Below are positions 1-13,400 of a stretch of 64,000 nt of DNA, piece after piece. The notes beneath the pieces are model-generated. The model saw only the letters and a program-made list of their open reading frames with translations, was not told the DNA's origin and searched no databases. This DNA comes from Apostichopus japonicus. Taxonomy: Eukaryota > Echinodermata > Holothuroidea > Aspidochirotida > Stichopodidae. The stretch is from contig NC_092572.1 of NCBI RefSeq assembly GCF_037975245.1, positions 494,001-558,000 of the forward strand. Direction: 5' to 3'. The position numbers were made by a program, and so were the translations under genes. Each line of letters begins with the position of its first letter. Position 1 is the stretch's first letter.

Positions 1-710
1 TGTCATTATTTTTGCCATGTGATCATTTTCATATGGTACTTGTCATATATGTTAATGTCATATGATCCTTTACATATGACAATGTCACATGATTCTTGTT
101 GTGTAATCCTTTCATATGAACTTTACATATGATAATGTCATATGATCCTTGTTATGTGATCCTCATATGATACTTATCATGTAGTAATGTTATATGATTC
201 TTGCCATGTGATTCTTTGCTTATGGTACTTGTCATTATGTCATATGGTCCTTTTCATATAAACTTTTCATATGATAATGTCGCATGATCCATGTCATGTG
301 ATCCTTTTCATATGATACCTTTCATATGTTAATGTCATATGATGCTTGTGATCCTTTTGATTTGAACTTCTGGGATACTGTCCTATGATCCTTGTTATAT
401 AAACTTTTCATATTTCACATGATCCATGTCACTTGATCGTTTTTATATGGACTTTACATATGATAATGTCATATGATCCTTGTCATGTGATCCTCTTCAT
501 ATGATACTTATCATATAGAAATGATTCTTGCCATGCAAGTCTTTTCATATGTTAATGTCATATAATCCTTGTCATGTGATCCTTTTGATATGAACTTGTG
601 GTATGATAATGTCTTATGATCCTTGTCATGTGATCCTCTCCATATGATACTAATCACATAATAATGTCATGTGTTCCTTTTCAATGTGATCCCTATCATA
701 TCATTGTAGT
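1..710. repeat. Degenerate CATATG-rich minisatellite
   Basis: Imperfect tandem repeat built from short phrases such as catatgataatgtcatatga and tccttgtcatgtgatcc. The palindromic hexamer CATATG and its variants recur every few tens of bases. Copies are badly decayed, so no single period holds. It starts at or before the window edge. No coding sequence seen. Confidence 0.85.
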
Positions 711-814
711 ATTGTGATATCATTAGTGTTTTCTTTTTTCCTCTTTTATTTTCTCTCTTTCTTGCTTTCATTTTGGATGTTTGTAGATGGTATGTATTCT
801 TCCACTATCCAGTC

Positions 815-3290
815 TATATGTTAATAACACCATGTATGCACTCCATATATCTGTGATAATACATAGACTGCAGCTACAATGAGCCTGCAGGGTCTCTAAG
901 TTTATGTTAATAACACCATGTATCCACTCCATATATCTGTGATATTACATAGACTGCAGCTACAATGAGCCTGCAGGGTCTCTAAGTTTATGTTAATAAC
1001 ACCATGTATCCACTCCATATATCTGTAACAATACATAGAATACAGCTATAATGAGCCTGCATGGTCTCTAAGTTTATGTTAATAACACCATGTATCCACT
1101 CCATATCTGTAATAATACATAGACTACAGCTACAATGAGCCTGCAGGGTCTCTAAGTTTATGTTAATAACACCATGTATCCACTCCATATATCTGTAACA
1201 ATACATAGAATACAGCTATAATGAGCCTGCATGGTCTCTAAGTTTATGTTAATAACACCATGTATCCACTCCATATCTGTAATAATACATAGACTACAGC
1301 TACAATGAGCCTGCAGGGTCTCTAAGTTTATGTTAATAACACCATGTATCCACTCCATATATCTGTAACAATACATAGAATACAGCTATAATGAGCCTGC
1401 ATGGTCTCTAAGTTTATGTTAATAACACCATGTATCCACTCCATATCTGTAATAATACATAGACTACAGCTACAATGAGCCTGCAGGGTCTCTAAGTTTA
1501 TGTTAATAACACCATGTATCCACTCCATATCTGTAATAATACATAGACTACAGCTACAATGAGCCTGCAGGGTCTCTAAGTTTATGTTAATAACACCATG
1601 TATCCACTCCATATCTGTAATAATACATAGACTACAGCTACAATGAGCCTGCAGGGTCTCTAAGTTTATGTTAATAACACCATGTATCCACTCCATATAT
1701 CTGTAACAATACATAGAATACAGCTATAATGAGCCTGCATGGTCTCTAAGTTTATGTTAATAACACCATGTATCCACTCCATATCTGTAATATTACATAG
1801 ACTGCAGCTACAATGAGCCTGCAGGGTCTCTAAGTTTATGTTAATAACACCATGTATCCACTCCATATATCTGTAACAATACATAGAATACAGCTATAAT
1901 GAGCCTGCATGGTCTCTAAGTTTATGTTAATAACACCATGTATCCACTCCATATCTGTAATAATACATAGACTACAGCTACAATGAGCCTGCAGGGTCTC
2001 TAAGTTTATGTTAATAACACCATGTATCCACTCCATATATCTGTAACAATACATAGACTACAGCTACAATGAGCCTGCAGGGTCTCTAAGTTTATGTTAA
2101 TAACACCATGTATCCACTCCATATCTGTAATAATACATAGACTACAGCTACAATGAGCCTGCAGGGTCTCTAAGTTTATATTAATAACACCATGTATCCA
2201 CTCCATATATCTGTATAATACATAGACTGCAGCTACAATGAGCCTGCAGGGTCTCTAAGTTTATGTTAATAACACCATGTATCCACTCCATATATCTGTA
2301 ATAATACATAGACTACAGCTACAATGAGCCTGCAGGGTCTCTAAGTTTATATTAATACACCATGTATCCACTCCATATATCTGTGATAATACATAGACTG
2401 CAGATACAATGAGCCTGCAGGGTCTCTAAGTTTATATTAATAACACCATGTATCCACTCCATATATCTGTGATAATACATAGACTGCAGATACAATGAGC
2501 CTGCAGGGTCTCTAAGTTTATATTAATAACACCATGTATCCACTCCATATCTGTGATAATACATAGACTACAGCTACAATGAGCCTGCAGGGTCTCTAAG
2601 TTTATATTAATAACACCATGTATCCACTCCATATATCTGTAATAATACATAGACTACAGCTACAATGAGCCTGCATGGTCTCTAAGTTTATATTAATAAC
2701 ACCATGTATCCACTCCATATCTGTAATAATACATAGAATGCAGCTACAATGAGCCTGCAGGGTCTCTAAGTTTATGTAAATAACACCATGTATCCACTCC
2801 ATATCTGTAATAATACATAGACTGCAGCTACAATGAGCCTGCAGGGTCTCTAAGTTTATGTTAATAACACCATGTATCCACTCCATATATCTGTGATAAT
2901 ACATAGACTGCAGCTACAATGAGCCTGCAGGGTCTCTAAGTTTATGTCAATAACACCATGTATCCACTCCATATATCTGTGATAATACATAGACTACAGC
3001 TACAATGAGCCTGCAGGGTCTCTAAGTTTATGTTAATAACACCATGTATCCACTCCATATATCTGTAATAATACATAGACTACAGCTACAATGAGCCTGC
3101 ATGGTCTCTAAGTTTATATTAATAACACCATGTATCCATTCCATATCTGTGATAATACATAGACTACAGCTACAATGAGCCTGCAGGGTCTCTAAGTTCA
3201 TATTAATAACACCATGTATCCACTCCATATATCTGTGATAATACATAGACTGCAGCTACAATGAGCATGCAGGGTCTCTTAGGAAATGTC
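815..3290. repeat. 85-bp tandem satellite, about 29 copies
   Basis: A repeat of 84-86 bp, recognisable by catgtatccactccatat and tgagcctgcagggtctctaa, runs from the first copy near 831 to the last near 3213. Between about 1000 and 2050, copies of 86 bp (with atatatctgtaac and gcctgcatgg) alternate with copies of 84 bp, giving a dimeric higher-order unit of about 170 bp. The short minus-strand open frames over this stretch are one repeat read again and again and are not genes. Confidence 0.95.
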
Positions 3291-3834
3291 AACAGGTAGA
3301 TGATGTAGAAAGACCCAGTATTGTGTAAACTGCAACTACATTTATGTGGCCATCCTATGGTATAACAGTATACACAGATCTTGAACAAACTATGCTACCA
3401 GCATGACTTTAGAATTTGCGAAGCAAGCCTTTGATACCATTACTTCTCACAAATGTTGGATAGAGCAGATCAAATATGATCAGCATAAATCATTTTTCAT
3501 GGTATTGTTTTTCATGGTACTGCCTGGTTTCTTGTCATTTTACAAGTTGAGGACGGGTGGTAAAAGAAATTTACTAACATCATCATTTTAGTTCCATACA
3601 TGCATATTCATTTATAACCCCTCCCACAGATTCCTCCAATTTGACAGCCTTGATATTCATTGTACCTCTTTATCATATCTATTGAGATCATTTCAACTAT
3701 TCCATCCTGAATTTCTGATTTTACTCTCCATCATGCTTTTGCAGGCGACATCAACATGTACAAATATATGTGAAAGAAACATTTGAATTGTAAGCATGTA
3801 TTTGAAGTGTGATTTAACCTTTCTTCTGATGCCT
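3291..3834. other. Unique non-coding stretch
   Basis: AT-rich single-copy sequence. A 62-codon plus-strand open frame (3403-3591) has no recognisable domain, no clear splice sites and does not resemble the dynein region expected upstream of the 7261 exon. I see nothing else here. Confidence 0.5.
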
Positions 3835-4078
3835 TTCTAAAGCAGTGCCTTTCTAAGACAATGCCCTCTTAAGGCAATGCCCTTCTTAGGTAGCTCTCTT
3901 CTTAGGTGGCATTATTCTTTGACAATGCTTGTCTATGTCAGTGCCCTCCTAAGGGGAAAGCCCTTCTTAGGCAATGCCCCTCTTTGGCAGTGCTCTGCCT
4001 ATTCAATGTTATGGCAATGCCCTTTTAAGGCCATGTCCTTCTAAGACTATCTTCTCCTAAGGCTTTGCCCTTGTAGCA
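3835..4078. repeat. Degenerate repeat of 'aaggcaatgccctt' phrases
   Basis: Roughly 15-28 bp imperfect repeats of the type gcaatgcccttcttaggc, strongly diverged. No coding potential apparent. Followed to 4415 by unique AT-rich sequence. Confidence 0.7.
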
Positions 4079-4415
4079 GCACAACTGGAACAACTCGCAC
4101 TTGGAATTAGACCACTCACATCATTTAAAAGTCAGAAAAGTTCTTATCGAAGAACAGAAAACTTGAAAATTTATTTCAAACTTACAGATAAAGATACTGA
4201 GTTAATCCTAGTTGTAAGAAGAATGCTTTTGAGTAACTATAACCTAGCCATAAATGAAAATTTTGCATTCTTGCAAGTGGATTTTTGAAAACTGATTTGG
4301 CAACAAAATGTGATGAAAAATTGGAACTCACCTTTAAATTGACTTAATTAACCCTATTAAGTTAGATATATTCTAACTTTACAATAATCTGTTTGTTGGT
4401 GTAAGTTTTTAATGA

Positions 4416-4770
4416 AGCTACTCTTGTCTTCTTGCACTGTTGGTTCTTCCATCTTGTCTGTTTATCAACACCTTATTCCAGTCAGTCTATCACTTTTAAC
4501 AGTCGCAAGTCTACCCTAACCAGTCACAAGCTACTCTTGTCTTCTTGCACTGTTGGTTCTTCCATCTTGTCTGTTTATCAACACCTTATTCCAGTCAGTC
4601 TCTCACTTTTAACAGTCGCAAGTCTACCCTAACCAGTCACAAGTATATCCTAACCAGTCACAAGCCTAACAAGTCACATGTCTATCCTAGCCAGTCACAT
4701 GTCTATCCTAACCAGTCACAAGTCTATCCTAACCAGTCACAAGTCTATCCTAACCAGTCACAAGTCTATC
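4416..4770. repeat. 113-bp direct duplication followed by 21-bp repeats
   Basis: A 113 bp unit (starting agctactcttgtcttcttgc) occurs at 4416 and again at 4529 with very few differences. It ends in a 21 bp phrase (agtctatcctaaccagtcac) that is then repeated about seven more times to 4770. The 113 bp unit seems to have grown from, or seeded, the small repeat. Sequence from 4771 to 5390 is unique, AT-rich and without visible features. Confidence 0.85.
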
Positions 4771-5394
4771 CCTCTTTTGCTGAGTGTCACTGCTTGAAGA
4801 GGCTATGTGTGCACTAAAATTCTGTAATCTTTGTAATAAACTCTACCCCAGTTTATACATGGTTCTACATATAGTAATTTTCAATAAAGAATCATAAATA
4901 TATAAATTTCAATATATATTTAAGTTTTTGATGGATTTATCAAAACCTTTTTCAAGTAATGTAACAATTTGAACAATTCGAAAGTTTTACAATTACTTAC
5001 CATCACATCCCTTGGAAAAGTGAAGTTTGCCAAAAAAGTTAAAAACTGTAAAACTTATAAATTTTTGCTTTGAATAACATTGCAGAACCTAAAGTTGATA
5101 TCCATTGTGATTAAGCCAACATAACTAAGTAATCTTGCACTTTTTATTGGAATTCCTGCTAAATGTATATATTTGTATTTCATCAAATTCACATTCCTTA
5201 GTGTCAGCAGTTGATGCTTACTTCTGGTCATTTACATATCATTTGATTACATTTGCATGCTAATATCCTCATTGTCATTCTTCATTTCCACTTGCAAGCC
5301 ATACGGAGAGTAAAATAGGGTATGTACTTCATATTAGTGATCTGTCTACGTATTTTATTTGCTTTCATCAAGTTGGTTGACCAAATTCTCTTTA

Positions 5395-5810
5395 CATATA
5401 CTTTGAGTGTTGAATATAAGTTGATTGGGATACTTTGAGTGTTGATTGGTATACTTGAGTGTTGAATATAAGTTGATTGGGATACTTTGAGTGTTGATTA
5501 TAAGTTGATTGGTATAATTTGAGTGTTGGTTATGAGTTGATTGGTATACTTTGAGTGTTGATTGGTAAACTTGAGTGTTGATTATAAGTTGATTGGTATA
5601 CTTGAGTGTTGATTATAAGTTGATTGGTATACTTTGAGTGTTGATTATAAGTTGATTGGTATACTTTGAGTGTTGAATATAAGTTGATTGGTATACTTTG
5701 AGTGTTGATTGGTATACTTGAGTGTTGATTATAAGTTGATTGGTATACTTTGAGTGTTGAATATAAGTTGATTGGTATACTTTGAGTGTTGATTATAAGT
5801 TGCCACTCAA
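5395..5810. repeat. About 32-bp minisatellite (gagtgttgattataagttga)
   Basis: About 12 copies of a unit containing gagtgttgattataagttga and ttggtatactt, with some shortened units in which the ataagttga part is missing. Non-coding. Confidence 0.9.
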
Positions 5811-5829
5811 CCTTTAACTGCTAAATTAA

Positions 5830-6540
5830 TTTCAGTGTGTCTCCAGTTGGGGCTGAATTATTTTCAGTGTGCCTCAAGTTAGGGCTGAATTAATTTCAGT
5901 GCCTCAAGTTAGGGCTGATTTAATTTCAGTGTCCAGTTGGGGCTGAATTAATTTCAATGTACCTCCAGGTAGGGCTGAATTAATTTCAGTGTGTCTCCAG
6001 TTAGGGCTGAATTAATTTCAGTGTGCCTCCAGTGAGGGCTGAATTAATTTCAGTGTTCCTCCTGTTGGGGCTGAATTAATTTCAGATAGGGCTGAATTAA
6101 TTTCAGTTAGGGCTGAATTAATTTCAATGTACCTCCAGTTAGGGCTGAATTAATTTCAGGGTGCCTCCAGATAGGGCTGAATTAATTTCAGTGTGTCTCC
6201 AGTCGGGGCTGAATTAATTTCAGTGTGCCTCCAGTTGGGGCTGAATTAATTTCAGTGTGTCTCCAGTTGGGGCTGAATTAATTTCAGTGTGCCTCCAGTG
6301 AGGGCTGAATTAATTTCAGTGTTCCTCCTGTTGGGGCTGAATTAATTTCAGATAGGGCTGAATTAATTTCAGTTAGGGCTGAATTAATTTTAATGTACCT
6401 CCAGTTAGGGCTGAATTAATTTCAGTGTGCCTCCAGATAGGGCTGAATTAATTTCAGTGTGCCTCCAGACAGGGCTGAATTAATTTTAGTGTGCTTCAGT
6501 TGGGGCTGAATTAATTTCAGTGTGCCTCCAGTTAGGGCCG
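5830..6540. repeat. 32-bp minisatellite (gggctgaattaatttcagtg)
   Basis: About 24 copies of a 32 bp unit gggctgaattaatttcagtg + tgcctccagtta, with several short units (gatagggctgaattaatttca). A larger block around 6040-6110 recurs around 6310-6390, so part of the array was copied as a multimer. The array ends directly at the hairpin at 6541. Confidence 0.9.
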
Positions 6541-6588
6541 GATCAGACAGTCTCAGAGAACCTACCGTTTCTCTGAGACTGTCTGATC
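6541..6588. repeat. Perfect 20-bp inverted repeat (hairpin)
   Basis: The left arm 6541-6560 (gatcagacagtctcagagaa) is the exact reverse complement of 6569-6588, with an 8 nt loop. It abuts the end of the 32 bp array. It could be a foldback remnant, a recombination scar or a small-RNA-like hairpin; the sequence alone does not decide. Confidence 0.8.
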
Positions 6589-6907
6589 TGCCCAGAGCAT
6601 TATCTCACTCGGCAGTCATAGCTGCCTGGAGTGCTGAAAGGCTCGGTTGAGTTACTTTTCCTCTGAACTGCACATAATGTGTTTAATATGAACAGAGGAT
6701 AAGAAAATGCTCCTTAAGGACAGGGAGCTGTCTTAGGATTTTGCTTCTAACAATTTTTTGCCTCTCATGGCCCGTCCTAATGGCAGATTGCTAGTAACTC
6801 TACAAAGCAGGTGAATTCATTGTTTCCTTTATGTCAGATGGTTTGTCATACTGACTGTGTGTGACACATGCTATGCGTAACTTACCACTAGTGTTGAATG
6901 TGCAAAA

Positions 6908-7176
6908 CATCACTTTAATAAGGGGTTAATCAACGGGTGTTAATGCTATCGCTGGATGCACTCGGGCTCCGCCCTCGTGCATCGCTTGCATTATCCCCCG
7001 ATCGTGCATTAATCCTGTGAGTAACGCACGCTAGACCGTTGATTAACCCCGTTCATTCATACACTACCATTTGTGTGGGGGGAAAATCATAAAACAAAAC
7101 ATTTTTGGTTACATATAACCAAAGATTTATTAAAGTGATGCCCCGTAATTTTACCGTGCGTTACTCACAGGATTAA
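6908..7176. mobile_element. Foldback/MITE-like inverted-repeat element
   Basis: Three perfect inverted-repeat pairs lie within 270 bp: 6908-6921 with 7127-7140 (14 bp, catcactttaataa), 6922-6936 with 7036-7050 (15 bp, ggggttaatcaacgg), and 7009-7029 with 7156-7176 (21 bp, beginning ttaatcctgtgag). The interior is CG-rich compared with its surroundings. The arms interleave, so this is not a simple two-ended element. It lies about 85 bp upstream of a dynein exon. No target duplication could be assigned. Confidence 0.6.
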
Positions 7177-7260
7177 CCACGGTCAGCTGACCTGAATGGA
7201 CCAATAGGATTTAGGAATCTTTACTAAGTATGAATGAACAAATGTTTTCAATCTTTGCAG

Positions 7261-7412
7261 GTTCGATCCATCCATTGTAGTTCGCATTGAGAAGGCGATT
7301 TTGTCAGGACGCCCTCTACTCTTGATGAATTGTGAAGATGATTCCTTTGATAATATGGTGTCTCCATTGATTCATCATGCTAATCATGGCAGTGAAATCC
7401 AGGGACCTGAAG
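7261..7412 (+). CDS. DNHD1: DNHD1-like exon 1 in window: AAA5 segment
   Basis: Acceptor atctttgcag before 7261, donor gtaatt after 7412; starts with the last base of a codon and ends in phase 1. Encodes residues 1-50 (FDPSIVVRIEKAILSGRPLL...), matching the dynein AAA5 stretch in which a DP..(L/I)E.AI..G.P(V/L)L motif is followed by an acidic loop. Confidence 0.85.
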
Positions 7413-10400
7413 GTAATTGATGAAACCTGACTTTCTTTAACAAATCTAAACATGTGGTCTTACATGAGCATAATGAAGTACTGCAAAGCATTGTTCAAAG
7501 AGGATTGTAAAGAAGTGTGGAAATATAGGTCTCAGATGAAGTAAGTAATAAAGCATAGACATAGTTATGTAGTTTAATTAACAGGATTAATAATAGCTAC
7601 TACATTAATACAATTAATCAACTGTGCGAAACTAAATTAAGAGCTCACTAATTGTTAAACATACCTGACTTACTTCCAACAGATGCCCGTCTCATCAAGT
7701 ATTGTGGACGGCGATTGCTAGGGCATGAAAACTTTTGCGTCACCATGGCAACCACCAACAACCTGCCAAAGCTTAGTTCTAGAATAGCATCTAGTACTGT
7801 AGTGGTGAACTACTGCAGTACTCCTGAGACTTTAAAAGAAGAGTTACTAGACAGAGCCTTCCAGAGGGTCCTACCACATCTCTACAAGGAACGGCAAAAA
7901 GTCATGGCATCCTTGAAGGAACTGAGATCTACCATCAAGGTAAGAGATATCCTTGTAATTTGGATCTTCAGTAAGATTCTGGTGCACCTTCTTCATTTGG
8001 GGGGGGGGGGGGGTTAAAATGAGCCACCCATCACTACATCATTATTGAACAAACAGGAAAGATTTAGCAGATGTAGCAAAACTGGTAGGTCAAATAGTAG
8101 AAAAAAGTGGTGGGAAAAAATGTTTGCTTTTGTATACTAATTACAACCAGTTTGGTATGGCTCTAATCATCAGCCAAAGCTGTGTTTGTAAAATGACTGT
8201 AATCTTTTTCATCATCTCCGTAGACTCTAGATGACAAGTTATTGGTTGTGCTGGAAGGAGAGGTTGGCTCTAATGCTATCACCTCTCACACGGTCTACGT
8301 CTCTTCCATTGTGGACAATAAACAAGCTGTCTATGCCAGACTTCAAGAATTGGAAGAGATTATCAACACTCTAGACACCATCAAGGATGGTCTTCAGGCT
8401 GTGGCCAAGAGGGGTGCCATGTTATACTCTATTGGTAGCAGCCTACGGGGCATTCAGAGGGAATACCATCTCTCTCTGCCATTCTTTCTTTGGATGTTTG
8501 ACCAGGCAGTAGGAGAAGATCCTTCTCATGATATCGTGGGAAGAGAGGAGATAAATGTAAGTTGTTAAGAGACCTATAGAGCTCTATATATACTCTAGAT
8601 GGTTTCATTTAAACAGGCTTGGCACTTCAGTGAGGTCAGAGACAAGGTATCTTAGAACCATATACAGTATTATCTTGTACCTTAATTCCTAGTAGTTGGA
8701 TTTATTGTCTCCATGTATTTTCCTTTTTATCCAGCATGGAGAAGACAGTGATGATGAGTCCATCCATCGGCCATCTCTCAGTGCCTCTACAAAGATCTCT
8801 AGGGTCTTGAGAGAGGAAGATTTACAGGCAGACCAAAGGAATGATGACACACAAGCAGAAGGACGTCACTTAAGTGACACAATAAGTAATCTTTTACTGT
8901 TTATCTTTGACATAATTGGCTGATATTATTGCAGCCCTGATTAAAAGCCTTCAATATAAAAAAAAAAATCAAATGCACTTGCCTGCCAACTACGCTGTGC
9001 TCATTTAAACCTGTTCTGAATAAGTTTAAACTGATAGTTTGAAATTGATCATTTCATTCTGCTCCATCTTTTCCCTCATTTACCTCCATCACTTTCCCTC
9101 CTCCATCCTTCTTTCCATCACCTCCCTCCCTTCCCTTCCCTCCATCCCTCAAATCCCCTGTGTACATACTAGTATGGGATATATAGTATGAGAGCATATA
9201 GGTAAGGTTATGATATGTGTAGTGCTAACAGGTTCTCTGGTGTTTCACTACACACATTTTCTTGAGTTTCAGTCTTTTAATTCTCTCTTTTGGCAAAGCT
9301 CATGTAAGATCCTGAATTTTTCTGTACTTTTTGTTGGCTATATAATATTTTAGTGTACCATGCTCTTGAGAAGCAAACCGTTACCTATTTATTTGATTTA
9401 CTCCTCATTAGACACTCAATCATCACCAACCCAGGAAGAATCTGCCCCAAAGATTGACATACAGCTACCCCAAGTACAGGAGTTTCCATCAGAGGGAGTA
9501 GAATACAACAGCCTGTCAGCCAATCATATCAAACAATTAGTGGATTCCTTGACACAGACAGTATTCCAGAATGTCAGACAGTAAGTCTTACAATCATAGT
9601 AGTACTCTCTACTGGCTTTGAATGTGTACAAAGAGGTAATAGAATGCAACAGCCTGTCAGCCAATCATATCAAACAATTAGTGGATTCCTTGACACAGAC
9701 AGTATTCCAGAATGTCAGACAGTAAGTCTTACAATCATAGTACTCTCTACTGGCTTTGAATGTGTACAAAGAGGTAATAGAATACAACAGCCTGTCAGCC
9801 AATCATATCAAACAATTAGTGGATTCCTTGACACAGACAGTATTCCAGAATGTCAGACAGTAAGTCTTACAATCATAGTACTCTCTACTGGCTTTGAATG
9901 TGTACAAAGAGGTAATAGAATACAACAGCCTGTCAGCCAATCATATCAAACAATTAGTGGATTCCTTAATACAGAAAGTATTCCAGAATGTCAGACAGTA
10001 AGTCTTACAATCATAGTACTCTCTACTGGCTTTGAATGTGTACAAAGGGGTAATAGAATACAACAGCCTGTCAGCCAATCATATCAAACAATCAGTGGAT
10101 TCTTTGACACAGAAAGTATTCCAGAATGTCAGACAGTAAGTCTTACAATCATAGTACTCTCTACTGGCTTTGAATGTGTACAAAGGGGTAATAGAATACA
10201 ACAGCCTGTCAGCCAATCATATCAAACAATTAGTGGATTCCTTAATACAGACAGTATTCCAGAATGTCAGACAGTAAGTCTGACAATCATAGAACTCTCT
10301 ACTGGCTTTGAATGTGCACAAAGAGGTAATAGAATGCAACAGCCTGTCAGCCAATCATATCAAACAATTAGTGGATTCCTTGACACAGACAGTATTCCAG

Positions 10401-13400
10401 AATGTCAGACAGTAAGTCTTACAATCATAGTACTCTCTACTGGCTTTGAATGTGTACAAAGAGGTAATAGAATACAACAGCCTGTCAGCCAATCATATCA
10501 AACAATTAGTGGATTCCTTGACACAGACAGTATTCCAGAATGTCAGACAGTAAGTCTTACAATCATAGTACTCTCTACTGGCTTTGAATGTGTACAAAGA
10601 GGTAATAGAATACAACAGCCTGTCAGCCAATCATATCAAACAATTAGTGGATTCCTTGACACAGACAGTATTCCAGAATGTCAGACAGTAAGTCTTACAA
10701 TCATAGTACTCTCTACTGGCTTTGAATGTGTACAAAGAGGTAATAGAATACAACAGCCTGTCAGCCAATCATATCAAACAATTAGTGGATTCCTTAATAC
10801 AGACAGTATTCCAGAATGTCAGACAGTAAGTCTGACAATCATAGAACTCTCTACTGGCTTTGAATGTGCACAAAGAGGTAATAGAATACAACAGCCTGTC
10901 AGCCAATCATATCAAACAATTAGTGGATTCTTTGACACAGAAAGTATTCCAGAATGTCAGACAGTAAGTCTTACAATCATAGTACTCTCTACTGGCTTTG
11001 AATGTGTACAAAGGGGTAATAGAATACAACAGCCTGTCAGCCAATCATATCAAACAATCAGTGGATTCTTTGACACAGAAAGTATTCCAGAATGTCAGAC
11101 AGTAAGTCTTACAATCATAGTACTCTCTACTGGCTTTGAATGTGTACAAAGGGGTAATAGAATACAACAGCCTGTCAGCCAATCATATCAAACAATCAGT
11201 TGATTCCTTGACACAGACAGTATTCCAGAATGTCAGACACAAAGTCTTACAATCATAGTACTCTCTACTGGCTTTGAATGTGTACAAAGAGGTAATAGAA
11301 TACAACAGCCTGTCAGCCAATCATATCAAACAATTAGTGGATTCCTTGACACAGACAGTATTCCAGAATGTCAGACAGTAAGTCTTACAGTCATAGTACT
11401 CTCTACTGGCTTTGAATGTGTACAAAGAGGTAATAGAATACAACAGCCTGACAGCCAATCATATCAAACAATTAGTGGATTCCTTAATACAGACAGTATT
11501 CCAGAATGTCAGACAGTAAGTCTTACAATCATAGAACTCTCTACTGGCTTTGAATGTGCACAAAGAGGTAATGTGCACAAAGAGGTAATGTGCACAAAGA
11601 CAGAATGTCTTACAATCATAGTAGTACTCTCTACTGGCTTTGAATGTGTACAAAGAGGTAATAGAATACAACAGCCTGTCAGCCAATCATATCAAACAAT
11701 TAGTGGATTCCTTAATACAGACAGTATTCCAGAATGTCAGACAGTAAGTCTTACATTCATAGTACTCTCTACTGGCTTTGAATGTGTACAAAGAGGTAAT
11801 AGAATACAACAGCCTGTCAGCCAATCATATCAAACAATCAGTGGATTCCTTGACACAGACAGTATTCCAGAATGTCAGACAGTAAGTCTTACAATCATAG
11901 TAGTACTCTCTACTGGCTTTGAATGTGTACAAAGAGGTAATAGAATACAACAGCCTGTCAGCCAATCATATCAAACAATCAGTGGATTCCTTGACACAGA
12001 CAGTATTCCAGAATGTCAGACAGTAAGTTTTACAATCATAGTAGTACTCTCTACTGGCTTTGAATGTGTACAAAGAGGTAATAGAATATAACAGCCTGTC
12101 AGCCAATCATATCAAACAATAAGTGGATTCCTTAATACAGACAGTATTCCAGAATGTCAGACAGTAAGTCTTACATTCATAGTACTCTCTACTGGTTTTG
12201 AATGTGTACAAAGAGGTAATAGAATACAACAGCCTGTCAGCCAATCATATCAAACAATCAGTGGATTCCTTGACACAGACAGTATTCCAGAATGTCAGAC
12301 AGTAAGTCTTACAATCATAGTACTCTCTACTGGCTTTGAATGTGTACAAAGAGGTAATAGAATACAACAGCCTGTCAGCCAATCATATCAAACAATCAGT
12401 GGATTCCTTGACACAGACAGTATTCCAGAATGTCAGACAGTAAGTCTTACAGTCATAGTAGTACTCTCTACTGGTTTTGTATGTGTACAAAGAGGTAAAA
12501 GAATTCAACAGCCTGTCAGCCATTCATATCAAACAATTAGTGGATTCCTTAATACAGACAGTATTCCAGAATGTTAGACAGTAAGTCTTACAATCATAGA
12601 ACTCTCTACTGGCTTTGAATGTGCACAAAGAGGTAATAGAATACAACAGCCTGTCAGCCAATCATATCAAACAATCAGTGGATTCCTTGACACAGACAGT
12701 ATTCCAGAATGTCAGACAGTAAGTCTTACAATCATAGTAGTACTCTCTACTGGCTTTGAATGTGTACAAAGAGGTAATAGAATATAACAGCCTGTCAGCC
12801 AATCATATCAAACAATTAGTGGATTCCTTAATACAGACAGTATTCCAGAATGTCAGACAGTAAGTCTTAAATTCATAGTACTCTCTACTGGCTTTGAATG
12901 TGTACAAAGAGTTAATACAGACAGTATTCCAGAATGTCAGACAGTAAGTCTTACAATCATAGTACTCTCTACTGGCTTTTAATGTGCACAAAGAGGTAAT
13001 AGAATACAACAGCCTGTCAGCCAATCATATCAAACAATTAGTGGATTCCTTGACACAGACAGTATTCCAGAATGTCAGACAGTAATTCTTACAATCATAG
13101 TACTCTCTACTGGCTTTGAATGTGTACAAAGAGGGAGTATAATACAACAGCCTGTCAGCCATTCATATCAAACAATTAGTGGATTCCTTGACACAGACAG
13201 TATTTCAGAATGTCAGACAGTAAGTCTTACAATCATATATAGTACTCTCTACTGGCTTTGAATGTGTACAAAGAGGTAATAGAATACAACAGCCTGTCAG
13301 CCAATCATCAAACAATTAGTGGATTCCTTAATACAGACAGTATTCCAGAATGTCAGACAGTAAGTCTTACAATCATAGTACTCTCTACTGGCTTTGAATG

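Noticed and set aside
988-3246. Chain of minus-strand open frames with near-identical Met-Tyr-Cys... proteins
   Set aside because: They are the 85 bp satellite read in one frame; no domain, splice or expression signal.
7261-7290. ggttcgatcc resembling a tRNA B box
   Set aside because: No A box or cloverleaf; it is the start of a dynein exon.
9644-11203. 519-codon plus-strand open frame
   Set aside because: Arises because the repeat is 141 bp (47 codons). Its frame differs from that of the exon whose end it copies, where the sequence stops at TAA.
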